NCBI GenBank assembly: GCA_016801885.1
Contig: CM028883.1
Location: 27,970,486 to 28,034,485, forward strand
Direction: 5' to 3'
Length of the DNA stretch: 64,000 nt
From: Toxotes chatareus
Lineage: Eukaryota > Chordata > Actinopteri > Toxotidae
How positions within the stretch are numbered: position 1 is the stretch's first letter; every line of letters begins with the position of its first letter. This document shows positions 44,547 to 56,690 of this stretch, one piece after another. The notes below the pieces were generated by a model. That model searched no databases. It saw only the letters and a list, made by a program, of their open reading frames with translations, and was not told the origin of the DNA. The translations under genes were made by a program, and so were the position numbers.

Positions 44547-47500
44547 CTGTGCAGAAAAAAGAACAAGACAACTTTCTTTCATCAAGCACCTGCTGAGTGA
44601 AATGTAATCAAAGATGACTTCACCTTTCATCACTCAAATCCCCTGGGAAGATAACAACTAACATTTTTATCAGCATAACAGAGTGGTATCTGTACTCAGG
44701 AAGAATTTTTATGTCCAACTTCACCACCTTAATATATATATATATATATATATATGTTATACTCACACACACACCCCAGTTCTAACTTGCAGTGTGTTCA
44801 GTGTGTTATTCTTAGTGCACATCATCATTTAAAGAGCTGTGTCAGTATCTCAAAACCTTATGGGGACATCAGATTATTTACAACCCATATCTAAAATATG
44901 GATTCCAAATTCTCCAGTATCCATTATCTGAACTTTGTTGTTGTTTCAGGATTTCTGACCAAGGAAAAAAACAAAGTTAAAACCAAAACTAGATTCAGTT
45001 TGCTTTGCCGTCCTTTAATCCAGTCTGTCCAATCAGTACTGGTCTGTCCAGCCACCTTCTTTCAAATTGTCTGGACGTTGGTCAGCCTCTGTTTTCACTC
45101 TATGTGTAGAGTGATTTTGTCATGATAACACACCTTAAGTCTGAAACTTCCTGTGAAATACAAAGTGACTTACACAAAATCACACTGTTATGATTGATAT
45201 GACAAAAAAGATTAACATACAGTCCACTTGTGAGCTTTTTCAGCTGTGTCTCATCGTCTTCATCCCCACAATAAATCTGCACAGCTGTCATGGAGATGGC
45301 TAAGTTGTCTGACGTTACCTCAGTATGTTTTTAATCTAACTCAAATTCCATCAGCTGGAGTAGACTGAAAGGTCTTCACCAGTTCTTGAAACAGTTAGTA
45401 AGTGGACCATGAGTTTGAGATCTGATATCAGGTGTTAAGCAGGATGAGTCAAACTGTTCTTTCAAAGGTAAAGAATGATCTTCACACTCAAACGTTTTGT
45501 TTCATTAAAAATCTTTGCTAATATCCATGAATAGAGGAAAAGAGTTTCCACTACAAAATGGGACCTTAAACAGATTGATCATAGACTGAACACACAGACT
45601 GTGATGGACACACACGGGCACACAGGGTACATCACAAAAGACAACCCCACTTCGTCCACTCACTCACTAGGATCACAGTCCTCCATGTGTAATAAGGCCT
45701 AAATGACTTTGGTGAGCTGAACACACGCACGCATTGCTGCGAGGCTGCACTCTCACACAAACAGCTGAGAGTGAAGGGAAGGGTACAGCAGGGGAAGAAT
45801 TAAACAGAATAATAATGACAGGGAAGCAGGGGAATCAAAAAAACAAGTGGAAGACTGTACAGAAAAATTGTGACAATGGAAGAGAAAGAGACTGATAAAG
45901 AGAGAGGGAGACACAAAGACGGAGAGAGGCCATGAAATCAGTTTACAGTGTAATGGAGTAGGAGGCAGAAGCAGTGTATCACATAACTCTAAATGACTGT
46001 CTCACTGTCTGTGTATGAATCACAGAGTACAGTACAGCAAAGCACATTCATCTCACAATGTCCACAACTCTTGAAACGAGATCATTGTACTTGAATAGGA
46101 ACTTAGTGCTCCTACTTTCTGAAGCACTATTGTTATAACTGGAATGTGACGAGCTGAAAAATAATCACGGCAATTAAACCATAAACCATCTGTGCTCTGA
46201 TTGGACTCTGCTCTTGTCCAATCATATTCAGGAGTAAAGACAGGGTCAAAATTTTGCACTTGTAACTTCAGGGTCACACACAGTGTGGGATCTTTGAGCG
46301 CTGAATTGTACTTGCTGTTTTCTGCTCTGCATCTGTACACAGATATTAAGATAAGCTTTTCTGTCTGATCTCTGTTTCAAGACAGTTCATAGACTAATTA
46401 GTAAGAAAACTCTACACCATGAGATAAACTGAAAGCACACTCTATATAATGTAGTAAAATGCCCAGATATTTGAGAGTCAGAGTAACACACATGCCACTT
46501 CATTTATTTTGTATTTATTTTTTTAAGGTCAGTCAGTTCCTTCTGTAGACAGATCAAAAGTTGAACATCTTCCCTTTTGAATTTCTTTTGACTCTGAGCA
46601 TTTACTTCTGATGGCAGACTGAAGCTCTGTGGCCGTCCCTGTGGGTCTGTGTAAGCCTGGCTCAGACTGAGCCTGATTTACTGTCCCCCTTGTGTCCACC
46701 TATCTGTTTTCTCTGTCTGTGTCTCATAGGAGGCAGAGACACAGCCTGGGATAACACTGAAAGAATGAGAAGCTCCCACTTTTGGAGAAGGTTGCCCCCA
46801 GGCCATCAATTAGATGGTGCTTCACTGCCTGCTACTAAATGTCTCAGGTTAGAGGAACTTGCTTTAGTGTGGAGAAAACAGCTGCACTGTTCCTTCATTA
46901 GAGTGATTCAAACCTCCTACACTGACTAATAATATAGGGAGAGGACAGTGTGTCCCCTTCCTACCTCTGACACTGAGAAACCCTGCTAATTGTGGATGCT
47001 GAGTGTTCAGTGGCTATCTACAAATGATGCTGTGATACAATATGATACTGTGCAAGAGATGGCAATGATAACACCAACCAATCAGAGCAGTGCAAAGATA
47101 TGAAACACTGCTAGAGCCGGCTCTTTTACAATGTCTTGTAAATAGTTCTAATGGGAGACAGACACAAACATAGTGTATTAGTCTTCTGAAGTAGCTGCCA
47201 TCTCTGCTCATCTCTCTGCTGTCTGCTCTGAAGTTGAGGTTGTTTGAGAACAGCTGCACAACAAGTCAAAATGGCTCCTCACATTCAGAGTTAATCTGTG
47301 GGACACACTCACTTTATGTGTCCTTCAGCACAATGCATCTCTCTCTTTCTCTCTCACCTTCATGCTCCATAAAAGAGCAGCATTGCCCAAGGCCATGGAG
47401 CTTTCAGGGCTGTGTGGACATCTGCTGAAAGGACACACAAGCCCCAAGGACCACACACACACACACACACACACACAGGATTCTTGACACATATGTATTC

Positions 47501-49489
47501 CGTCATGTTTACATATGTAGTAAACATGACGGAAAAAGTGTCACAGTTAATGTTCGCTTTATATTTGATGTGACATAGATACCTACGCCTTAGCTTTAAA
47601 CTCGGAAGTTGAATGTCTGTGGACAAGTAGATTTATGTTACCAGAGGTATAAATGTGACACAGGTACAGACACAGACGCCCCTGTTGCTGATTGGCTGGA
47701 ACAATGTTGTGTGACTAGGTCCAAGTCACTTTGTTTCCGGTTTACAGAGCCAGGGCTGTGGAGGAACACATCACACATGCAGAACAGACAGCTAGAAGTG
47801 TGTCAGAAAGTGTATTAGAGGATTAGAGTCACTTACTGCATCTTGAATACTAAGTTTATCTGTCATTTATTTTGCCCAACATGTCTACCAGTTTCTCCCA
47901 AAGAGACTGGAAACACTAGTCTCTGTATAAGATGGACCAGCTGTCCTGCTCTCCTTTGTCTGGCAGCCATTCATGAAACAGCTCCTCCCTCCATCTCTCA
48001 TACCACGCAGATGGTCAATCAGTAAGATGCTCAGTTCGGTTCATCTGAGGCACACTAACCTTATGCATGTACAAAATGAAATAGTGGCTCCAACGGTTGA
48101 CCTTTGAAAAAGGTGGCATGAGAGAGTCTTCTGCATTCAGACCAAATATCTGAGATTAATGGTGCATTTGTTCCCCAACTGGTCTTTCTTTCTTTGTGAG
48201 AATACTTAAATTCTCCAGCTGAAAAAGGAACTATTGTTACCATCTCAAGAATCAAAATGTCAAGAGCGATCAGTGATTGGAGTCTTTGCAAGATCTGTTG
48301 TGTGTGTGCATTTCAATCTTATCTTCAGATTTTCATTTATGTATCTATACAGTACATCTGTTAGTTCTGAGGCTGACCCTCACCACCCTCCATGGATTTT
48401 CAGAGAAGTAGTCGTCTATACCTTTTCATCAGTTCTGCTAATCGAATCCTTCACCTTAGTAGTACAGGCAGGGCAGGCAGGCAGAGAGATTTCCTCTGTT
48501 TTTGTGTGGTTTTCCTTGGGCTTTGTTACAGAAAAACAAAGCTTTCTGTTTCAAAGGAGGTTTCAGAAGTGTCAACTGGCTGTTTCACAGCTTGAAGCAT
48601 GGAGCTGATTTATCTATTAAGGATTAAAACTTTGCCTTGGACCAGGGCCCAGAAGACTGTCCTTTACAGCTTCCTAACAGTGTCCTTCAGACCTTTTTAC
48701 CTTCCTGGAGAATCTGCCTGAGTGACTTTAATCTCATGTGCCAGGACCAGACAACAAGAAGGCTGCAAATACAATGACACTAAGCTCAACAGCGTAGTGA
48801 TGTTATTTTGTGCCATTTTGAATATGTATACCCATTTTGTGAATAAGATGAATCATATCAGCTCGAGCATCACTCCTCCAATTTAGATTCAGACCCACAA
48901 AGTCACTTTTAGCTAACACCTCTCATGATTTTACAGAGGCTGTTTAGCATAGAAGGACCTGACTGTGATCTCTCAGGGTGGTAATGTGCACTTACACAGC
49001 ACTAAGCCAACCTTCTTTGGGTTCCACTAATGTATTATTGATGGGTGCTGAGTCAGGAGAGGGCTGTGTAGCAGCACAGTGTTGCTTGAAGTCTGGCCTT
49101 TAGCACTGCTGCCCAATACATTTCAGACAGTGGGGTGGTATTTCTGATACTGCCTTGGACTGGTTCCATTAACTGTAACATAGGAAGATTTTTTTGGGGG
49201 GTTATCAGACGATGAGTTTATCTGCTCAGCCAGACATCCTGAAGAATACTTCAAGGATCAACTCCCGAATCAGTTCTGTTCTCACTGTATGATACCTCCT
49301 AAGGCATATCTTTTTTTATGGATTTTAGATATTAGTATTGATAAATTTATAAGCAACAACAAGAAAAAAACCCTAAATGCTCTTCTCAACTAGTAATAAT
49401 TTAATTAAGCCTGTTTTTATGTTGTCAACTCTAAATGAATGTTAGCACCCACAACCTCTGTTTTTATGTGAGGAAACAGTGGTTAATAC
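44547..49489. other. Upstream of cntn2, no gene recognised
   Basis: No exon chain was recognised. Contains a (TA)n run at 44731-44755, an (AC)n run at 47451-47477 and a perfect inverted repeat at 47498-47534. The unplaced cntn2 promoter and leader exon could lie here. Confidence 0.45.
47498..47534. repeat. Perfect 15-bp inverted repeat
   Basis: TTCCGTCATGTTTAC and its exact reverse complement are separated by seven bases (ATATGTA). Each arm contains GTAAACA, the forkhead-type core. It lies 20 bases after an (AC)n microsatellite and about 3 kb upstream of the cntn2 ATG exon. Confidence 0.85.
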
Positions 49490-50520
49490 TGAGATGCTTG
49501 GCAAAGTAATTTCCCAATTAAAACCAAGATTTACTTAAAATTGTGAATTATTCTCTTCAGATGGGTGTCTTCCCTACTGCTCCTAAGACAGCCATAGTTA
49601 AACCGCTTCTGAAGAGAAACAATTTAGATGCTTCACTACTTAATAACTACAGGCTAATATCCAATCTACAATTTTTAAGTAAGATTTTTGTGAAGATTGA
49701 TTTTAATCAGTTAAATGATTTTATGAACTGTCACAATATTTTTGAAAAATCTGGCTCTCTGACTAATCATAGTAGTGAAACAGCACAAGTCAAAATTGTA
49801 AGCAACCTCAGGTCCAATACAGATTTGAAAAAACCCTCTGTACTAGTACTAACTTGACTTGCAATCTCTGATAGGGTAGACCACTTGATTCTTTTAAACA
49901 GACTTAAACAGACACTGTGACCAGTCGCTCGGGTGCTGTTCAAATCAATCTTCAATATTTCTCACAGATTTTTTTAAGCATGGGTGAATGTTCATCTAAA
50001 AAAAATTGCGGTGTTTCCCCAAGGTTCAGTCTTCAGTCCTACACTTTTTAACCTTTACATGCGGCCACTTGGCAATATCATCAGTAGACACAGCACCAGC
50101 CTCCATAGCTATGCTGGTGACACACAGCTTTACATTACCACATCTCCTGTCATTGGTCATTGGCACAGGTCAGATCTCAGATTTGAGCTTCACATTAGAA
50201 ACACAACACAGAGATACTACTGCATGTTCTTATCACCTGCAAGAATATATCTCAGCTACAGCTACTTCAAAACTGAGAGGCATGTGTGTTGGCTAAGACC
50301 AGAAAGAGACACACAAACACATTACACTGAGTCTTCTATACTGGCTACCTGTCTGCTTCAGAACTGATTTTAAAATCCTTTCATTGGTTTATAAAGCTCT
50401 TAATGATCTGGTCCTACCTATTTATATAGTTTTGCTTTCATCCTATGAACCTTCTAAGCCCAACAGTGAGCCCTCCTTTTATCACTGTGGTCCACTACAA
50501 CAGACTCTCTCTCTTATTCA
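49490..50520 (+). pseudogene. L2-like LINE reverse-transcriptase remnant
   Basis: Frames in order read GVFPTAPKTAIVKPLLKR, NNYRLISNLQFLSKI, a stop-broken DRVDHLILLNRL, FPQGSVFSPTLFNLYM, HSYAGDTQLYI and FKILSLVYKALNDL. These are RT blocks of L2/Rex-type fish LINEs. The catalytic YADD box reads YAGD (50110-50121). Several stops and frame changes show it is dead. The 5' part of the element is absent. Confidence 0.8.
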
Positions 50521-53327
50521 AATGAACTCTGATTGATTTCTTCCCTCTTATTATCAGCTTGTCACTCATCCGTAAAACATGAAATCCTGAAAAGCATTAA
50601 TGTGTATGAAAGGTGCAGTACAGGTTTGACTGGCTGATTGATAGTATGAAAATGACCGGAAGCCCCAAAACATTCAGCAGACTTCTGACAAGCTAGTTTG
50701 TACCAAGTGTCATTCAAAGAGGTCTTTTTGGTGGAACAGAAATCTCTATCATGTGCCTTGAACACCTCTCCAAACAATCACAGCTGTTACTTGGTCCCCT
50801 GACATGTATACCACTGCCAAAATGTGACTTTAAACAAGCTGATAGTTTGATCTAACTTCCTGTCAGGAGTGGAGTTTAATGTGGAAAAGAAATCACTAAA
50901 ACACTTACCTTCTGCACAAGTACAAAAAAAGCAGCACAGTTTTTAATGTCATCAACTCATCATTATGTAATTATTAATTAATAATTGGGATCTCTAACCA
51001 CTAACACACATGTAAATGTTACAGTTAGTTATTAAAAATAATGAGCACCTTAGACCTTAAAAGCTAAACCTTAAAGCTTTAGTTAATTGTTTTCAGTTTT
51101 CAGCCAAACACAGAAAACAAAATGGATCCTGTTCTGATTCACTAAAATGTACCATAAAATGTGAAAAATAAATTTAGACCAAGGAGCCGATCGAGCAGCT
51201 AATTAGCGCTTCAAGGTAAGATCAAGTAACTTCCACCACTTTAAGCGATTTAGGCATTAACTTACCAACCACATGCAGGGAAAAACACAATTACTGTAAC
51301 ATTCAAAGGATGGAGAAAATGAGCAATCATCGCGAGACATACTGAACTGTTCACTAAGTACATAGATAAACCTGGAGGAGGCAGTGCATGAAGTCCTGTA
51401 CCAGGACCTAGGCAGCCAGCCCTAGGGAAAGAGAAACCTCTGCAGGCATCTATTAGTTTCCCATCCACTAACAAGGGGAGCCTGAGAGCAGGATGACTTC
51501 ATGCACACTGCAGCTGACTTCATCAGGACACACAGAACCACATCTGTTATCTGTGTGTATCTTTGTGTCTGTGTGTGTGTGTGTGTGTGTGTATGTGCGT
51601 CTGATCATGAGGGAACAATAGATGGTCTATGAGTCCCTTTTGCCACTTCTTGCCCTGTTAAACAGAGAACCATTTACACACGTGCAACACACACTTACAA
51701 CACTGACACACACACATACACGGAGGACACTTACATAGTGGCATACTACTGTACCATTACAGCAGCACTCACAGAACCCAGTCAAATCACAGTCACCTGA
51801 CGTGACTTCAGTGTAAATCTGAGCTTATGAAAACAGGTTCTTCCTTCTATACTTTCTTACACACTTATGAAGGTTAGTGTGTAGTCAGTACTCTCACAGA
51901 GAGTTTTGGTACTTAGAGGTCCAAAGTTTTGGACTCAATCCAAAACAAACCCGTGGAAAGCCTACCTGAACATTATGCAGTAACAGCAACAGTGGAAAGG
52001 ACTTTCTTCGCCTGTACCCCAAAATAATAAGAGTCTAGCAGCACGTGATCAGAGCTGATCCTCTTGGGCATTTGACAGACTGACACACGGCATGGTAATG
52101 AATATAATCTGGACCTGACCACAGCAGAAACAATTAGCCAATTAATCAGTTGATATAAAATGGTTCAGCAATTATCTGTGTCAATGTTATATGTTTCAAT
52201 TAAAAATGCCAAACTTTCATGAGCTCCTGCTTTTCCATTGTGAGAATTTGTGTTTTCTGAATCAAAATTAGAATCAAATGACTTCAATGACGATTCAAAA
52301 ACAAGACTAAGAACCTGAACAAGCACCTCAGAGGTCACCAGCATCTCCTCAGACTTCCTGTCCTGGCTGCACACAGGGCTGACGTACAGCTGACCTCAGG
52401 TCAGAGAAGGTTGTTGAGTGGAATAAGGTCAGTGGTACACTTAGGGCCATGGATGGATGCCTCAGCCACGGAAGTTCTTAAGAGACAACTGTGTCCATTT
52501 TTTTTCCTTCTAGACCTTTATTTATCAAACGTCTACAAACAATCCAAAAAGTGACCCAACACTTTATGAGTGACACATATTTGGTCCTACTTTTAAATAT
52601 AAAAGTAAACTCATTCAGCTTTCTTAACCTTGGAAAGTTATCCTTCCTTCTGCCAAACTGTCCCGACCTCACATCCATTCAGTCGGAAAAATAAACTGTG
52701 CTCATCAGAGTCATGACTGCTCAAACTGGAGACAATCTTGCGATGGGATCAATCCAGCAGATCCATGAGTACTACATTATAACATGAGTTATCAGTCCTC
52801 ATAGGTCAGATCACACCCACCTTGAACTCACATATAAAAACACCTTCCACAGTAGGTGTCTCCAAGACAACATTTTGCCATGATGACAAATACACAAATA
52901 CACACAGACTGACAAAGTGAAAACAATACCAGCCACACTATCACACATACGTATAGAATCCTTTTCCCATATTGAATGTAAGTCCATTATTTTCTTAATT
53001 TATGCTGTCTCTCCTTTTGTGTTTCATCCACATTATTAGTAGCCACATTAAGCATCAACAGTGACACACTGGGTAATGTTTTGGTCAGGATTTCTTCACC
53101 ACTCACAGCTGACAGGGTTTTATGTACCTGAGTTCTCAGGTCAATGCCATTCATTTTCAACAATGCTACATGAGCACATGCAGAACACAGACAGGGACAG
53201 GAAGGTAAGAGCTGGAGTTACACTGATGAATGAGGCACATTTTAGTCCCTGTTCACTGAATCTGTGCTTTCCTTGTCCTCTCATCACTCAGTCTCCAGTT
53301 TTCTGTCCACTCTTCTTCCCCACTACA
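50521..53327. other. Intergenic, no gene recognised
   Basis: No gene seen. Contains a (GT)n microsatellite at about 51570-51592 and one dispersed repeat copy (52128-52262). The rest is unassigned. Confidence 0.4.
52128..52262 (+). repeat. Dispersed teleost repeat, copy 2
   Basis: ACAATTAGCCAATTAATCAG followed by TTCAATTAAAAATGCCAAAC and GTGAGAATTTGTGTTTTCTG, the same dispersed family as at 25125-25270 and 59615-59800, here in plus orientation and degenerate. Confidence 0.45.
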
Positions 53328-53790
53328 CACATAGCCAGTAATTCCATAATCAGGAGTGTATGTTTCTTCAACTCAGCCACACTCTGTCTTCCTGGTGCCA
53401 CGATCCCTGATATCCTGGAACAGCTCCAGGACCCACTGCCCTCTCATTCAACACCCATCAAAAGAATTATTGTTCATGTGGGAAGAAATGACAGTCCGTC
53501 ACCAATCAGAGCTGATCAAAACTGATATTTACACCCTATCAACTTTCTCAAACAATCAAATCTGTTTTTTTCTCAGGTCCCATTCCCACACTGGGGCAAA
53601 GTGCCGGTTGTTTGAGCAGAACCCACAGCCTTTAGACCCTTAGCCTTCAGACCCTTAGCCTTCAGACCCCTAGCCTTTAGATCCTTAGGCTGCAGACTTG
53701 GCTTCAGTCCACCTGCAGGGCTCATAATCTCGTGTTTTCTGGATCATTTTAATTTGTTGTGGAATCTGCCCGCCATCTCCCTCCTCTTCT
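53328..53790 (+). pseudogene. LINE ORF1 esterase-domain remnant
   Basis: Reads ASNSIIRSVCFFNSATLCLP, GATIPDILEQL and RIIVHVGRNDS, recalling the SGNH-esterase-like domain of ORF1 in L2/CR1-type fish LINEs. A frame change near 53510 leads to QSELIKTDIYTL and SGPIPTLGQS; after a short tandem repeat (about 53625-53690, unit near 16 bp, CCCTTAGCCTTCAGA) a trace of FLDHFNLLWN follows. The tandem repeat splits the remnant. It is not a host gene. Confidence 0.6.
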
Positions 53791-55087
53791 CTGGTTTCAA
53801 CCAAGGTGACTTCTTCCAGCACTAGCCCCGCCTACTGTCCTCCCCTGGCATCACCGCTTTATCTCCCTATTCACACGGCTGGCACAGACAGGGTTTCCCA
53901 CCCACACTGAACCAAACAACAACAATCTTCTTCATATAAAATGCACCAGTGTCCCATCACCAGTCACTATGTATAAACTGGCCCTCTTTGATGTGAGGTC
54001 ACGACACTGGCAAACCAGCAACGACAATGGTAGAACAAGTGGCCATGCTAAGTGGCTAACGTTAGGCTACTGACGTGTTTCAAATATCAGCCAAAATAAT
54101 TAATTCATGTTTTGATCATTAGCTGCTGTCTATTGTCTATTGTGGAGGACAAGAGTTCAGACGACTCCATTATTATAACTTCCAGTATTTTTGAAGTTTT
54201 GAGTCGTTTGGCCAACACCAGTCCATTCTAAAGTGATTCAGTGAAGGTTAAGTACAGGAATGAGAATCAATGTTTATACTCCACCATCAACCCATCAGGG
54301 AATACAGAACCTAAGCATATTCCCTCCCACCATTACCCAGTTCATCACAGTGCTCATTTCATCAGCTACTAGTTACCATTATTCACTTGATCCAGTGTGC
54401 ACCATTCTTGAGTTCAACTATTAAATTTATCCTGTGTTAACAGATAGCAGCTCATGCATTTTCATTATTTAAACCCAGTCATTGATGTGATCAGATCAGA
54501 GATCCATTGAATTGATATTAGACTGATAAAAAATAAGAGCTCACGCAACAGATCAGCTCATCAACTGCTTCGGCTGCAGATGTTAAACCATCCATTGGAG
54601 CTTTCACTTCTCTTCTTTAAATAGCACAGAAGCGTTGGAAGTGGATCAGAACAGATCCTGTGACACTGAGTCTGAGTGCCTGTACACCATCGCTACAGTC
54701 CTTCATTCACACATTCTTCACATTCAGTGTGTGTGTGCGTCCAGCTGTGTCGCTGTCAGAGTGAATTAAAGGTAAGGCAAGAAAGCCAGAAAACATTTCA
54801 ATTCAGCATTGATTTAAACTGAAAAATCAATATTTTTGACAACTCCAGTGGGCTCCCCATTTCATCCTGCAGGCATATCTAGCTTTAGCTAAAATCACTG
54901 ACAAAAGGAGCTTTGGCTTCAATAGGTAAAATGAATACAGTGTTGTAATGTTCCTTTAGTGTGGGATGGTTGGCATTTCCTTCAAATCCAGCTAAATCTG
55001 TTTTAAAAAGGAGAATCAGGAGAGTTAACAATAATACCAAGTCTATGACTAATCAGAATACGAGTTAAGCATAACCAAAGAAATGTG
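53791..55087. other. Intergenic, no gene recognised
   Basis: No coding or RNA feature was recognised; sequence is mixed, with no strong repeats. Confidence 0.4.
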
Positions 55088-55169
55088 GAAAATAACAGAA
55101 TATTTCTGTTATTTTCTTGCTTTTATTATTACATAAATGTAAAGCTTATATATGCTTTACATGTATGTA
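55088..55169. repeat. Two adjacent hairpin-forming inverted repeats
   Basis: First: GAAAATAACAGAA and its exact reverse complement around TAT (55088-55116). Second: 16-bp arms 55130-55145 and 55154-55169 with one mismatch and an 8-base loop. They stand 13 bases apart in AT-rich DNA. Confidence 0.8.
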
Positions 55170-55307
55170 TTCTGTTGTAGAATGGGGTAACTGACACATG
55201 ATCCAATGACCCAGACCAATAAAGGATTTCTACTTCTGATTACTGAAAAGAAATTAATTAATGTTTTAATTTTCTTCTTAATAGGTAAAGATATAAAGAC
55301 AGATAAT

Positions 55308-55555
55308 TCTCTCCCCCTTTATCTCTCTCCCCCTCTGTCTCTGTGCCCCCCTTCTCTTTCTCCCTCTCTGTCTCCCCCTTGATCTCTCTCTCCCCCTCTC
55401 TGTCTCTCCCATCTCTCTCTCTCTCCCTCTCTGTCTGCCCCTTGATCTCTCTCTCTCCCCCTCTCTGTCTCTGTGCCCCCCTTCTCTCTCTCCCCCTCTA
55501 TCCTTCTCTGTCTCACCCTTTATATCTCTCTCCCCCCCTCTGTCTCTCCTGCAGA
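55308..55555. repeat. Polypyrimidine (CTCTC/CCCCTCTGT) minisatellite
   Basis: About 250 bases of nearly pure C and T built from CTCTCTCCCCCTCTGTCTCT-like steps and repeated CTGTGCCCCCCTTCTCT and CCCCTTGATCTCT phrases. The purine strand gives a false Arg/Glu/Gly-rich frame. It joins the LINE fragment that follows. Confidence 0.85.
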
Positions 55556-55695
55556 ACTTCTCTCCTTCTACTCCAACCCTAGGCCTGTTGGCTCGTGCCT
55601 TTGAGGTGGCAGCTCTAAAGCTTTGGCATAGCCTTCTACCTTCAATAAAATGTTCCCCCTCCACTGACAAACTCAAAATGGCCTGTTTTCAATGA
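55556..55695 (+). pseudogene. LINE ORF2 C-terminal fragment
   Basis: Reads LARAFEVAALKLWHSLLPSI, then KCSPSTDKLKMACFQ and stop, close in pattern to the conserved tail of fish L2-type LINE ORF2 (AFxVAAPKLWNSLP). It follows the polypyrimidine tract, so only the end of the element survives. Confidence 0.6.
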
Positions 55696-56439
55696 GCTTT
55701 GGATGCTCTTAGTGGTCTTGGTATTTTAGTATTTTACATTTATTTTATTTTATATGTTGATGTGGAAAGTAGAACTCTCAGACAAAACCTTTTGAGACAC
55801 ACAATCACAGACTTTAGAGGAATTTCAGAGACAACTAGCAAAGACAGCTGTGGCTCAATTCATCTGTCTGTTGTGTGGATGCTTTCTGTTTTGCTTCCAT
55901 CTAAGCCCAGTGCCTGTGTGGAATGGCTCCCTGCCTGGGTCCTGGAGTGACAATGCTGAAATGAATAACGTTTTAAGGTTTCATTTAGATTCGGTCCCTA
56001 AAATTTGTCAGACTGAACCTTTGGACTATGAAGTTACCAAAATCCAGAGGAGAGAAGAAGAGAGAGAAGAGAGAAAATGTTGATATGTTCCTTGTGGTTT
56101 GTCATCTCAGGCCATATAAAGACTCCTGTCTTTAGAGTGAGAACTCTCGCATTAGCAGCAACAACCACCAACATGGGTCAGGGCCAAGGGCCAGTGTTTT
56201 TTTTCTCTTCTTGTAGCAAACGTTCTTTAAACCTTCATGACTGAAGTTGCAAGTGATGATGACAGTCTGTTGGGGTTTGTTGTTTGTTGATCACTGCTGC
56301 TCTAAGCAGCTTGATGTTCCTGTGAGCACAGCTGATGATTAGATAAACTAAGACCCAACTAAGACAAGAAATGTTGGGGTAATCAGAAGATTATCAAGAT
56401 GTTCTGCTGTGAAACATACTGTCCAGAGTCAGAGAGCTG

Positions 56440-56690
56440 TGTCTCAGTCACAGGTCACGGTACCTCCAAAAGCATAATGACCCAGAACATCCATCTAAAA
56501 GCAGCCAAGCATGGATGAGAAGAAAAAGTTGGGCCATTCTGAAGTGGCCCATCAAACCTGAGAGAAGTGTAGCAGTTCGCTCAGGAGGGGTTCAGATTAC
56601 CGGCTGAGAAGTATTGAAGTTTCATTAAGAGCTACAAAAAGTGCCTTGCAGTGATAACATGAAAAGACTGGACCAGAATATTTAAGTTCA
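56440..56690 (+). pseudogene. Tc1-like transposase C-terminal remnant
   Basis: HNDPEHPSKSSQAWMRRKK recalls the QxDNDPKHTS...W block of Tc1-like transposases. The following sequence matches the usual nucleotide order (CCTGAGAGAAGTGTAGCAG, AGAGCTACAAAAAGTGCCTTG) of the transposase end, with stops and a deletion. No terminal repeat was found. A family assignment needs a library search. Confidence 0.5.

Noticed and set aside
46053..46340. Minus-strand frame beginning MYRCRAENSK, resembling an Ig F strand
   Set aside because: cntn2 already has all six Ig domains, and the rest of the frame lacks an Ig core and a clear acceptor, so the resemblance looks accidental.
55278..55676. 132-codon Arg/Glu/Gly-rich frame on the minus strand
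   Set aside because: It is the purine strand of a CT minisatellite; low complexity explains the open frame.
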